From JAANXG01 sp034520625 (GTDB lineage: Bacteria > Pseudomonadota > Gammaproteobacteria > Arenicellales > JAANXG01): 64,000 nucleotides of DNA. Under the pieces are notes generated by a model that had not been told where the DNA came from, made no database searches, and saw nothing but the letters and a program-made list of their open reading frames with translations. Positions 43,476 through 51,256 of this stretch are shown one piece after another (position 1 is the stretch's first letter; each line of letters begins with the position of its first letter). The translations under genes were made by a program, and so were the position numbers. The stretch is from assembly GCA_034520625.1 (NCBI GenBank), contig JAXHNI010000013.1, positions 1-64,000 on the forward strand, given 5' to 3'.

Positions 43476-44003
43476 ATGAAACACATTTCCCGGGACGGGG
43501 AAACACCGGGTGTCACCCTGCGGCAGCCATATGTCGTAAGCACCCCCCGCCCCGTCCATCTGCTCAGACGGCTCGGCGCGATCTTTTACGACTCGCTGCT
43601 GCTGCTGGCTGTGCTGTTCGCGGCCGGCCTGCCACTGCCGCTGATTCCCGAAGCCCTGCGCTGGGAGGTATGGGTTCGATTCGGCACATTCGTCTATCTG
43701 CTGCTGGTGAGTTTCCTGTTCTTCGGCTGGTTCTGGACCCACGGCGGCCAGACGCTGGGCATGCGGGCCTGGCGTTTTCGCGTCGTCACGGCCGCCCGGG
43801 ATGAGCTCACCTGGCCCCTCGCCGGACGGCGCTTCGCCTGGGCTATGGTGTCCTGGTCGGCGGCGGGCGCGGGATTCCTCTGGAGCCTCGTCGATCCGCA
43901 ATGGCAAACCTGGCACGACCGCCTTTCCGGCACCCGGCTGATGCGAACCTCACCGATGCCGAAGGAGCAACCCCCCGATGCCCAGGAACAGCACGGTCGG
44001 TAG
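43476..44003 (+). CDS. RDD-family membrane protein
   Basis: A 175-residue protein with the RDD signature LLRRLGAIFYDSLLLLAVLF at its start and three hydrophobic segments. The downstream conserved segment GGQTLGMRAWRFRVVTA and the end QTWHDRLSGTRLM are typical. ATG 43476 is used; an upstream in-frame TTG (43437) is less likely. The role of RDD proteins is unclear (some are Na+/H+ antiporters). Its 3' end overlaps lptG by 54 bp tail to tail, so the C-terminal MPKEQPPDAQEQHGR is probably dispensable. Confidence 0.87.
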   Translation: MKHISRDGETPGVTLRQPYVVSTPRPVHLLRRLGAIFYDSLLLLAVLFAAGLPLPLIPEALRWEVWVRFGTFVYLLLVSFLFFGWFWTHGGQTLGMRAWRFRVVTAARDELTWPLAGRRFAWAMVSWSAAGAGFLWSLVDPQWQTWHDRLSGTRLMRTSPMPKEQPPDAQEQHGR

Positions 44004-45017
44004 CATGGCGCCCGCCAGCGGCGGTATGTCGAACACCAGAACGACGTAGCCGAATCCCTTGTTCAGGGCGAAATACGCCAGCCCCAGCATGATGCCGAAA
44101 AACAGGTTGCGGCCGAAACCGCCCGTGCGCATCTGGGAAAACACGAAAGGAATGGCCAGAATCACCATCACCGCCGTCGCCACGGGGGTCATGACCTTGT
44201 TCCAGAATGCCAGCTCGTAGGATCCCGTGTCCTGCTGGTTTTCCTGCAGGTGGCCGATATAACGGTTCAACTGCCAGGCCGACAGCTGATCGGGGCTGAT
44301 GAGAAACACCGAGAGGATCTCCGGCGTGACATCCGTGGTCCAGTACGCCGCGTTCACCTCCTTGGACTCCGCCCCGGTGCGATCCTCGCTGATCAGGGTC
44401 TGCTCGATGCCCTCCAGGCGCCAGCGCTGATTCCGGTACTCGCCCTGGTCGGCGTACACCAGGGATCTCAGCCGGCCCTCGTCGTCGAATTCGAAGATCC
44501 TCACGTTCAGCAAGGAAAGGTCCGGCAGGACCTCGCCGACATTCACGTAAGTCATGCGGTCGCGCATCCACAGCCCGAAATCCGTCTGTTGGCTGATGTC
44601 CTGCTGCAACGCCTCCGCCCGCCCCCGCTGCGCCTCGGTCTCGCTCCAGGGGGTAACCAGCTCACCCACCAGCATTGCCACCAGGGCCAGGACAGCCCCG
44701 ATCTTCAGCACCGAACCGATCAACCGCAGTACGGACACCCCGGCCGCGCGTATCACTACGAGCTCCGAGTCCACCGCCATCGACGACAGTCCCAGGATCG
44801 CCCCCAGCAGCGCCGACATGGGAAACACTTCGTACAGGATCCGGGGCACGGACAGGACCGTGAATTCGATCGCGTCCAGTGCGCCGTAGTTGCCGGTGCC
44901 CAACTCCCCGATCTGCTCGATGAACGTAATGAACATGAACAGGCCGACGAGAACCGCCACCACGACGGCCGTCTGATACAGAACGATGCGCGCGATGTAA
45001 AGGTCCAGAATCCGCAT
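43950..45017 (-). CDS. lptG: LPS export permease LptG
   Basis: A 355-residue inner-membrane subunit of the LptB2FGC machine that extracts lipopolysaccharide. It has three N-terminal helices, a periplasmic jelly-roll (~130-260) and three C-terminal helices. The coupling helix is in the AIEFTVLSVPRILYEVFPMSALLGAILGLSSMAVDSELVVIRAAGVS region. VTPWSETEAQRGRAEALQQDI is characteristic. It follows lptF by 6 bp. lptB and lptC are not in the window, as normal. Confidence 0.95.
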   Translation of the reverse strand: MRILDLYIARIVLYQTAVVVAVLVGLFMFITFIEQIGELGTGNYGALDAIEFTVLSVPRILYEVFPMSALLGAILGLSSMAVDSELVVIRAAGVSVLRLIGSVLKIGAVLALVAMLVGELVTPWSETEAQRGRAEALQQDISQQTDFGLWMRDRMTYVNVGEVLPDLSLLNVRIFEFDDEGRLRSLVYADQGEYRNQRWRLEGIEQTLISEDRTGAESKEVNAAYWTTDVTPEILSVFLISPDQLSAWQLNRYIGHLQENQQDTGSYELAFWNKVMTPVATAVMVILAIPFVFSQMRTGGFGRNLFFGIMLGLAYFALNKGFGYVVLVFDIPPLAGAMLPTVLFLGIGGLLLRHR

Positions 45018-45023
45018 GACTGG

Positions 45024-46139
45024 TCAGGTCCGGCGAAGGCGCTGATTCGGGAGCCTGAGTCTCGGCAGCGGCACCAGGGGCAGATTGCGGGCGCGCCGGT
45101 AGAACAGGATCATTCCGACCAGCAGGAAACTCAGGTGAATCCACCACAGACCCATTTCCGGGCTCAACCTGCCCTTGCTGATCATCGCCACACCGAACCC
45201 GAGCAAGTTTGTGTACAGGAAATAGATCAGGAAAGCCATGATCATGCCCGGCAAGCGGTTCTGCCTGGGGGGGACGAAACTGAACGTCAATGCAAACAAC
45301 GCGAGCACGGGCACCACCAGCACCTTTGACATGCGCCAGTGCCATTCGCTCACCAGCGCCGGGTGCGGGTCGGTGGCGACCACCATGGTGGGCCGGGCCT
45401 TCACCGGCCCCGTGCTGGATACCGGCTCCCTGGGCTCGATGCGCAGCGCGTAGGTTTCAAAGTCCACGATGCGATAGTCCGGCTCCCCCGGCTGCCCCTC
45501 GTAACGGGTGCCGTTCGTCAGCACCAGAAACTTGTCGCCGGTGAGCTCATCGACACGCTGGAAGGCGTGCTTGCTGACTACCACGCCCTCCTTCCCGAAC
45601 GAGGACTTGTAGACGAACACTTCCTCGTAGCGGTCCGCCTCCTTGTCGTACTGCTCGACGAAATACACGCCCTGCCCCCGCCGGGTCTCCATGAACACCC
45701 CGGGGACCACACCGCTGATCTCGTCGCGGTCACGGTACTCCTGCTCCAGCTCCCAGCCCATCAGGTTCGCCTGGGGTGTCAGGTAGAACGAGAATACCGC
45801 AACAATGGAGCCCATGATCAGAACCAGCACGAACAGCGGCTTGAGGAAATTGAACAGGCTGACGCCGCAGGCGGACAGCACGGCCATTTCATTGTCGCGG
45901 CTCCAGCGCCCCATGACCATCAGGATGGCGATATAGAGCATCAGGGGCAGAATGACGTCGAAGTACGCCACCAGCTTGAGCAGCAGCAGGATGAAAACGC
46001 TGTCCACGGGAAGGTCGCCGCGGGCCGCCTGCTGCAGGAAACCGAGAGCGCGCATGACCAGGAAGATCGAGAAAATCACCATGGTGACGGCGCCGCTGGT
46101 CCGCAGCACTTCGGCTACCATGGCTCGGTTGATGATCAT
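45024..46139 (-). CDS. lptF: LPS export permease LptF
   Basis: A 371-residue partner of LptG. Visible are the YFDVILPLMLYIAILMVMGRWSRDNEMAVLSACGVSLFNFLKPL coupling region, the jelly-roll with GVFMETRRGQGVYFVEQYD, and the C-terminal helices. The length matches E. coli LptF (366). It is divergent from pepA with 114 bp between starts, the standard gammaproteobacterial order. The extreme C-terminus is rich in Arg/Leu/Pro. Confidence 0.95.
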   Translation of the reverse strand: MIINRAMVAEVLRTSGAVTMVIFSIFLVMRALGFLQQAARGDLPVDSVFILLLLKLVAYFDVILPLMLYIAILMVMGRWSRDNEMAVLSACGVSLFNFLKPLFVLVLIMGSIVAVFSFYLTPQANLMGWELEQEYRDRDEISGVVPGVFMETRRGQGVYFVEQYDKEADRYEEVFVYKSSFGKEGVVVSKHAFQRVDELTGDKFLVLTNGTRYEGQPGEPDYRIVDFETYALRIEPREPVSSTGPVKARPTMVVATDPHPALVSEWHWRMSKVLVVPVLALFALTFSFVPPRQNRLPGMIMAFLIYFLYTNLLGFGVAMISKGRLSPEMGLWWIHLSFLLVGMILFYRRARNLPLVPLPRLRLPNQRLRRT

Positions 46140-46253
46140 GCAGGGGTCACGGGGCTTTGGGACAGTGCATATCGAGGCGAAGGTTACTTTGACAACGAAT
46201 ACACGACAACGGACAATTGCATCGATACATTACACGGAACCCGCCGAACAACA

Positions 46254-47750
46254 TTGAAATTATTCGTCAAAGCCTGCACCCCCGAAACCCAGAAAGCCCA
46301 CTGCGCCGTCATCGGCGTCTTTGATTCGCGCACTGTGCCCGATTCCGTCGGGCACGTCGACAAGGCCATGGGCGGCGCCCTGAAAAAGCGGCTGTCTCGC
46401 GGGGACGTCACGGGCCGGAAAAACCGGGTCGCGACGCTGTTCGAGCCGGAAGGCCTGGCGTGCGAGCGCCTGATGGTGGTCGGATTCGGAAAACGAAGCA
46501 AGCTCGAGCTCGGCGACTACCGCCGAATTTGCCGCAGGGCTGCCGAGGCCGTCAAGAGCAGCACCTGCCGGGACGTTTATCTGTGGCTGCCGGAGATCGA
46601 GGTCAGGGGCGCGGATGTCGAGCAGACAAGCCGGCACCTGGCAGAGGCACTCCTGGAAGCCTGGTACAGCTTCGACGAGCTCAAGAGCAACTCCGGGTCC
46701 GAAAAGCCGCCCAAACGCGTGACGATATGCGTCGCGGACAAGCGCCACCTGTCGAAGGCCCGGGCCGGCGTGCGAACCGGGCAGGCCGTGGGCAACGGCA
46801 CGCGCGTGGCGCGGCGCCTGGGCGACCTGCCGGGCAATATCTGCACACCCGGCTACCTGGCAGGCGAGGCCCGCAAGCTGCAGCGCAGCCACAACCTCAA
46901 GGTCACGGTGCTGGATGAGAAGCAGATGAAGCAGCTGGGCATGGGCGCGCTGCTCTCCGTCGCACGGGGCAGCCGCCAGCCACCGAAGCTGATCATCATG
47001 GAGTACCGCGGCGGCAAGAAAACGGATGCCCCCATCGCCCTGGTTGGCAAAGGCCTGACCTTCGACGCCGGCGGCATTTCCATCAAGCCGGCGGCCGGCA
47101 TGGACGAAATGAAGTATGACATGTGCGGGGCGACAAGTGTGTTCGGCGCCCTGGTCGCCGCCGCCGAGCTCAGCCTCCCCATCAACATCGTCGGCGTCGT
47201 ACCCAGCTCGGAGAACCTTCCCGACGGAAATGCCAACAAGCCCGGGGATATCGTCACCAGCATGTCCGGCCAGACCATAGAGATCCTGAATACGGACGCT
47301 GAGGGGCGCCTGATCCTGTGCGACGCACTGACCTACACCGCCCGTTACAAGCCCAATGTCGTCATCGACATCGCCACTCTGACCGGCGCCTGCGTGGTGG
47401 CCCTGGGGCACCACGCCAGCGGTCTGATGGCCAACAACCAGCGGCTGGCGGACCAGCTGATGGAGGCGGGCAAGCGCAGCCTCGACCGGGTGTGGCAGCT
47501 TCCCCTTTGGGAGGACTACCAGTCGTCCCTGGACAGCAATTTCGCTGACATGGCCAATGTCGGCGGCCGCTCGGCGGGCGCCATCACGGCGGGCAGCTTC
47601 CTGTCGCGATTCACCAGGAGCTTCAAGTGGGCCCACCTGGACATCGCCGGCACCGCCTGGATGAGCGGCGGCAAGGAAAAGGGATCCACCGGACGGGTCG
47701 TGCCGCTTCTTTCACAGTATCTGATCGACCGCAGCCCCAAACGGCGTTGA
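46254..47750 (+). CDS. pepA: Leucyl aminopeptidase PepA
   Basis: A 498-residue M17 zinc/manganese aminopeptidase, also a DNA-binding protein in enterics. The TTG at 46254 is the start: the sequence LKLFVKACTPETQKAHCAVIGVF aligns to E. coli PepA from its first residue, and no ATG is nearby. The active site is VGKGLTFDAGGISIKPAAGMDEMKYDMCGA (metal Lys/Asp) and NTDAEGRL (signature, near residue 345), with LTGACVVALG after. The stop overlaps holC by 4 nt. Confidence 0.96.
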   Translation: MKLFVKACTPETQKAHCAVIGVFDSRTVPDSVGHVDKAMGGALKKRLSRGDVTGRKNRVATLFEPEGLACERLMVVGFGKRSKLELGDYRRICRRAAEAVKSSTCRDVYLWLPEIEVRGADVEQTSRHLAEALLEAWYSFDELKSNSGSEKPPKRVTICVADKRHLSKARAGVRTGQAVGNGTRVARRLGDLPGNICTPGYLAGEARKLQRSHNLKVTVLDEKQMKQLGMGALLSVARGSRQPPKLIIMEYRGGKKTDAPIALVGKGLTFDAGGISIKPAAGMDEMKYDMCGATSVFGALVAAAELSLPINIVGVVPSSENLPDGNANKPGDIVTSMSGQTIEILNTDAEGRLILCDALTYTARYKPNVVIDIATLTGACVVALGHHASGLMANNQRLADQLMEAGKRSLDRVWQLPLWEDYQSSLDSNFADMANVGGRSAGAITAGSFLSRFTRSFKWAHLDIAGTAWMSGGKEKGSTGRVVPLLSQYLIDRSPKRR

Positions 47751-48181
47751 CCCTACCGAAAGTCTCCTTCTACCTGCTGAAGCAGGGCACCCCGGAGGAC
47801 AAGCTCCGGGCCGCCTGTCGCCTGGGCAGGAAGGCGGTCGTTGCGGGCCACACGGTCTATATTCTAGCCCCGGATGCCGAGCAGGCCCGCCACCTGGACG
47901 ATCTCCTCTGGACCTACGAGGCGGGCAGCTTTGTACCACACCGGCTGGATGGGGACGAGGCGGACCCGGCTCCCATCGTCATCGGCCGTGATCCGCCCGA
48001 AACCGATCCGCCGGATGTTCTGATTGCATTGGGCCGGAACATGCCGGATCATTTCCACGTGTACCGACGTATCGCCGAGATCGTGGACGGCACCGGCGAA
48101 GACAAGCAACTCGCCCGGCAGCGCTACAAGGTGTACCGGGAGCGGGGCTGCGAGCTCGAAACCCATCACATAGCCGCCTGA
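47747..48181 (+). CDS. holC: DNA polymerase III chi subunit
   Basis: A 144-residue clamp-loader accessory subunit that links the replisome to SSB. The start KVSFYLLKQGTPEDKLRAACRLGRKAVVAGHTVYI and the middle DDLLWTYEAGSFVPHR are diagnostic for HolC. The TTG start overlaps the pepA stop (TTGA); this is the standard pepA-holC order. Two nt separate it from the next gene. Confidence 0.94.
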   Translation: MTLPKVSFYLLKQGTPEDKLRAACRLGRKAVVAGHTVYILAPDAEQARHLDDLLWTYEAGSFVPHRLDGDEADPAPIVIGRDPPETDPPDVLIALGRNMPDHFHVYRRIAEIVDGTGEDKQLARQRYKVYRERGCELETHHIAA

Positions 48182-48183
48182 CC

Positions 48184-49389
48184 ATGTGGTTCAAACGCCA
48201 AAAAAAGTCGGAACAGGACCATGCCCTGTCCGAATCCCTCCGGTCTCTGCAAAGCCTCCTGAGCGAAACCGGGCGGCGTGAGCCCACCCTCGATCCCGGG
48301 GATGCCACACCCGGCGACCCCGGAACGGAACCCCCCGCGGATCGCCCGTCCGAACCCCGGCCCCCGCGCGCCGCGAACCCGGAGGGCGTTGCCCAGCCGC
48401 AGGCCGCGCACCGCGACGGCCGGCGCGCGGAGCCCGAGCCGCCCGACAGCGCCGGCAATCGCTGGCGCGACCTGAGTCTCAGCTTCGACGCCGAGCCCGT
48501 TCTCCCCAGGGCGCGGCATGATGACAACACCCCCGATGCCGAGGTACCGGAATCGGACACGGAGGCGGAGGGCGCCGGGGAAGTGCAGACAGTGGCGGCC
48601 GGTGCCGGCGACGTCCCCCACAAGGTTTCCGTTGAAACAGTGGACCCGCCGGTGCCGGACGAGGCGGATGACGATCCGGCCGCCGGATCCCCGGACCCAG
48701 AAACGGCTCCGGACGAAGGCGACGTGCCGGTGGAAACCGGGGAACCGTCCCTGGAGCCGCTCGACCAGCCGCCCACCCCGGATGTCGATGACCCGCCGGT
48801 GCCGGAAACCGTGCCTGTGGAACCCGGCGCGGCGGCGTATCCGCCTGAACCCGATGATCAGGCGGACGGGGACGTCGCTTCCGACCCCGGATTCCGGCCC
48901 CGGTCCGACGAGGAAGTGCTGGTGCTGGACCTGGAGGAGCCCGGGCCCCCGCCTGCGGAAACCAGGACGGGCGACGCCTACGACACCGACCCGGACGATG
49001 ACCCGGGCGATCCGGCACCGCACGACGCCGCCCCTGCCGAAGATCCCCGGTACACGCCGGGCGGCGAGCCGCTTGACGAACCCGGGCTGGATGAGCAAGC
49101 GGAAGACCAGCTGCACCTCGAGCTCGAGCCTGACGGGAATGCCGATGCCGGGATCCCCGTGCTGACGAATGCCGTCTATGTCCCCGATACACCGGCGACG
49201 CAACCCGCTGCGCCGGCATTCACACCGCCGGATCCCGCCGGCTCGCCGCATGATGAAGCAATCGCCCAATGCGTCGACAACCTGCGCGTCCGCTTCCAGC
49301 TCATGGGGCTGGAAGCGCTCTCGCCCGCGCAGGAGAAGGAACTCCACGATGCCCTGGTGGACTTTCTGGACGATTTCCAGCGCGGCTGA
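48184..49389 (+). CDS. Long acidic, proline-rich disordered protein between holC and valS
   Basis: A 401-residue protein of unknown function. The first ~30 residues are basic and helical (MWFKRQKKSEQDHALSESL, LQSLLSETG). Residues ~30-345 are a low-complexity linker of Asp, Glu, Pro, Gly and Ala with almost no hydrophobics. The last ~50 residues form a predicted helical end (IAQCVDNLRVRFQLMGLEALSPAQEKELHDALVDFLDDF). There is no signal peptide or membrane helix. It starts 3 nt after holC, so it is co-expressed with it. The two-ended, disordered-tether layout suggests a scaffold; no family recognised. Confidence 0.82.
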   Translation: MWFKRQKKSEQDHALSESLRSLQSLLSETGRREPTLDPGDATPGDPGTEPPADRPSEPRPPRAANPEGVAQPQAAHRDGRRAEPEPPDSAGNRWRDLSLSFDAEPVLPRARHDDNTPDAEVPESDTEAEGAGEVQTVAAGAGDVPHKVSVETVDPPVPDEADDDPAAGSPDPETAPDEGDVPVETGEPSLEPLDQPPTPDVDDPPVPETVPVEPGAAAYPPEPDDQADGDVASDPGFRPRSDEEVLVLDLEEPGPPPAETRTGDAYDTDPDDDPGDPAPHDAAPAEDPRYTPGGEPLDEPGLDEQAEDQLHLELEPDGNADAGIPVLTNAVYVPDTPATQPAAPAFTPPDPAGSPHDEAIAQCVDNLRVRFQLMGLEALSPAQEKELHDALVDFLDDFQRG

Positions 49390-49800
49390 CCTTACTGTTT
49401 GAACCCGAGCCGACGGCGCAACGAAACGGCGCCATCGGCAAAACTCCAGGATGACCGCGCCGACTGCGGTTTGCCCTACCACCTTTCCCCACCCGACCCG
49501 CCTGCCTCGTTGCGCGCCCTCAACAACGCGACCTCACCATCGCCGCGCTTCAAGCGGCGCGCGAGCGCCGGATCAAGCAGCGCGGATTCGGTTGTAATCG
49601 CACCAACAGCGTTTCATTCACGGTAATCGTAACCCCTCCGTAATAACTTATAAAAATAGCCGTCACAACTCGGTGACATGGTTCATCTCCGTCATAAGCG
49701 GGGCAGCTCGCGCCATGACATGAAGCGGTGACGTATCACTGGAGGCACACGTCACTGAACGATTCAAGTCGCATTACAAACCTACGGGAGAACACGAACC
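49390..49800 (+). other. Intergenic region upstream of the porin
   Basis: 411 bp without a supported gene. The sequence becomes A/T-rich from 49625; TATAAAAAT at about 49650 may be the -10 of the porin promoter, leaving a leader of roughly 140 nt. GGGAGAA 5-12 nt before the porin ATG is its ribosome-binding site. The long leader could be a target for small-RNA control, as is common for porins; no complementary RNA is identified. Confidence 0.4.
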
Positions 49801-50760
49801 ATGTATCGCAAGACAGCCATCGCCCTCGCCATTGGTGCGGCCATTGCACCTGTCGCCAACGCAGCCGACTTTCAGATCAATGACTCTACTACGCTCAGCA
49901 TTTACGGCACCGTGGAGCCTCAGATCATCAACCTGAAGGACTCCGCCGGCGACTCCGCTACCGAGTTCACCGACAACGACTCCACCCTGGGCTTCGAAGG
50001 CGAGCACAATTTCAACGACGCCACGAGCGGCTATTTCCATGCCGAGTTCGAGTGGGACGTCGACGAGGCCGGGGATGGCATCGACTCCACCGACGAGGCG
50101 TACTTCGGCCTGAAGGGCGGATTCGGAAACATCAGGTTCGGCACCAACGACTCCCTGTACGAGAACGCGGTCGGTGAGCTCCTCGACGAGTTCGAGAACG
50201 TATCCCCCACCGAGCCTGCAAACAACGGGGAAGGCAACCAGATTACCTACTTTTCCCCCTCCTTCAGCGGCTTCAGCTTCGGAGCCGAAGTGCGTTTTCT
50301 CGGGGAAAACGAGGACGAAAACCTGACCGGCTCGAGCCAAACCGGGTTCGAGCTCACGGCAAACTACGATGCCGAGAATTGGGGCCTGGTGGCCGGCTAC
50401 TCCGACGGCAGCACCCGCGAGGGCGGCGCCGGCTTCGTGGACGAGGCGACCATCGGCGGCGGCGGCTACGTGAAGTACGGCAGCGTCGAGGTCCGCGGTA
50501 TCTATGCCGCGGAGGACCAGGCCGACGGCAGCACCACAGACTACCTCGGCGGCATTGTCGGCTTCGATTACGGCGGCGGAGACGTTTACTTCGCCGTGCA
50601 GGATATCTCCCCCGACGGCGTCGATTCGCGCACCGAGATCGCAGTCGGTATCTACCATAAGCTGTACAAGAACCTGGAAGTATTCGCCGAGTACGGCACG
50701 TTCGACAACGTTAACGACGAAGGCGACACCATCGCCGGCGGCGCCATCTTCAAGTTCTAG
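49801..50760 (+). CDS. Gram-negative porin
   Basis: A 319-residue outer-membrane trimeric porin of the general diffusion class. The signal peptide runs MYRKTAIALAIGAAIAPVANA|ADF. The FGLKGGFGNIRFGTNDSLYENAVGEL segment resembles the L3 constriction-loop region. The terminal Phe (GGAIFKF) is the BAM recognition residue. The mature protein is markedly acidic (many Asp/Glu), suggesting cation preference and/or a saline habitat. It interrupts the usual holC-valS neighbourhood and has its own leader and terminator, so it is a separate transcription unit. Confidence 0.92.
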   Translation: MYRKTAIALAIGAAIAPVANAADFQINDSTTLSIYGTVEPQIINLKDSAGDSATEFTDNDSTLGFEGEHNFNDATSGYFHAEFEWDVDEAGDGIDSTDEAYFGLKGGFGNIRFGTNDSLYENAVGELLDEFENVSPTEPANNGEGNQITYFSPSFSGFSFGAEVRFLGENEDENLTGSSQTGFELTANYDAENWGLVAGYSDGSTREGGAGFVDEATIGGGGYVKYGSVEVRGIYAAEDQADGSTTDYLGGIVGFDYGGGDVYFAVQDISPDGVDSRTEIAVGIYHKLYKNLEVFAEYGTFDNVNDEGDTIAGGAIFKF

Positions 50761-50810
50761 ATCGAAACAAGGTAGCGACGTTTCTGTTCAGTAGTAAGCT
50801 GACCGTTGAA

Positions 50811-50840
50811 GCCGGGCATCGATCGATGCCCGGCCTTTTA
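50811..50840 (+). terminator. Rho-independent terminator of the porin
   Basis: GCCGGGCATCGA (50811-50822) and TCGATGCCCGGC (50823-50834) form a perfect 24-bp palindrome followed by CTTTTA. It starts 50 bp after the porin stop. Confidence 0.85.
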
Positions 50841-51256
50841 TTTGCCGGCGGGGTTGCGTCGCCAGCGGATGACGGCCACCTAAAGCGCTAAAAACTCGTG
50901 ACGCGAGGTCCCGTTCTGCAACACCTCCTTGGCGTTGCCGGGGAAACGGGTCGCCGGGACGGCAGCGGTCCGGACGATGAATCGCTAACGGCGGATTTTC
51001 AGGAGTCTCTGAAATGGAAGTCCTGGCGGAAACACCAGGAGCGAACGACCAGCCGCGACGGAACGCAGCAGCCCCGCCAGGATCCGGTGCGGCGCGTATC
51101 CGGGTCCGCGGGACGACGCGGGCCCCGGCCTTTTTGTCCTTAATCGTCGACGGCGCTCTTTGAGTGCTCCCCCAGTTGAGTATAATCCCGCGTTCATTAC
51201 CCATACGCGCCGGCCCCTGCCGGCTCGAGCCGCAGTTGAGGACGCATCGCCCCGTT
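50841..51256 (+). other. Intergenic region before valS with a second terminator; possible leader or small RNA
   Basis: 416 bp between porin terminator and valS. It holds a clean small hairpin (TCCTGG...CCAGGA, 51020-51038) and, at about 51100-51132, a near-perfect GC stem (CCGGGTCCGCG with CGCGGGCCCCGG) followed by TTTTT (51131-51135). Two terminators in tandem with ~250 nt of structured sequence between them suggest an independent short transcript or an attenuated leader of valS. No T-box features are visible. Confidence 0.45.

Noticed and set aside
45339..46253. N-terminal extension of pepA by ~300 codons
   Set aside because: It is the antisense of lptF. PepA homology begins at the TTG codon 46254.
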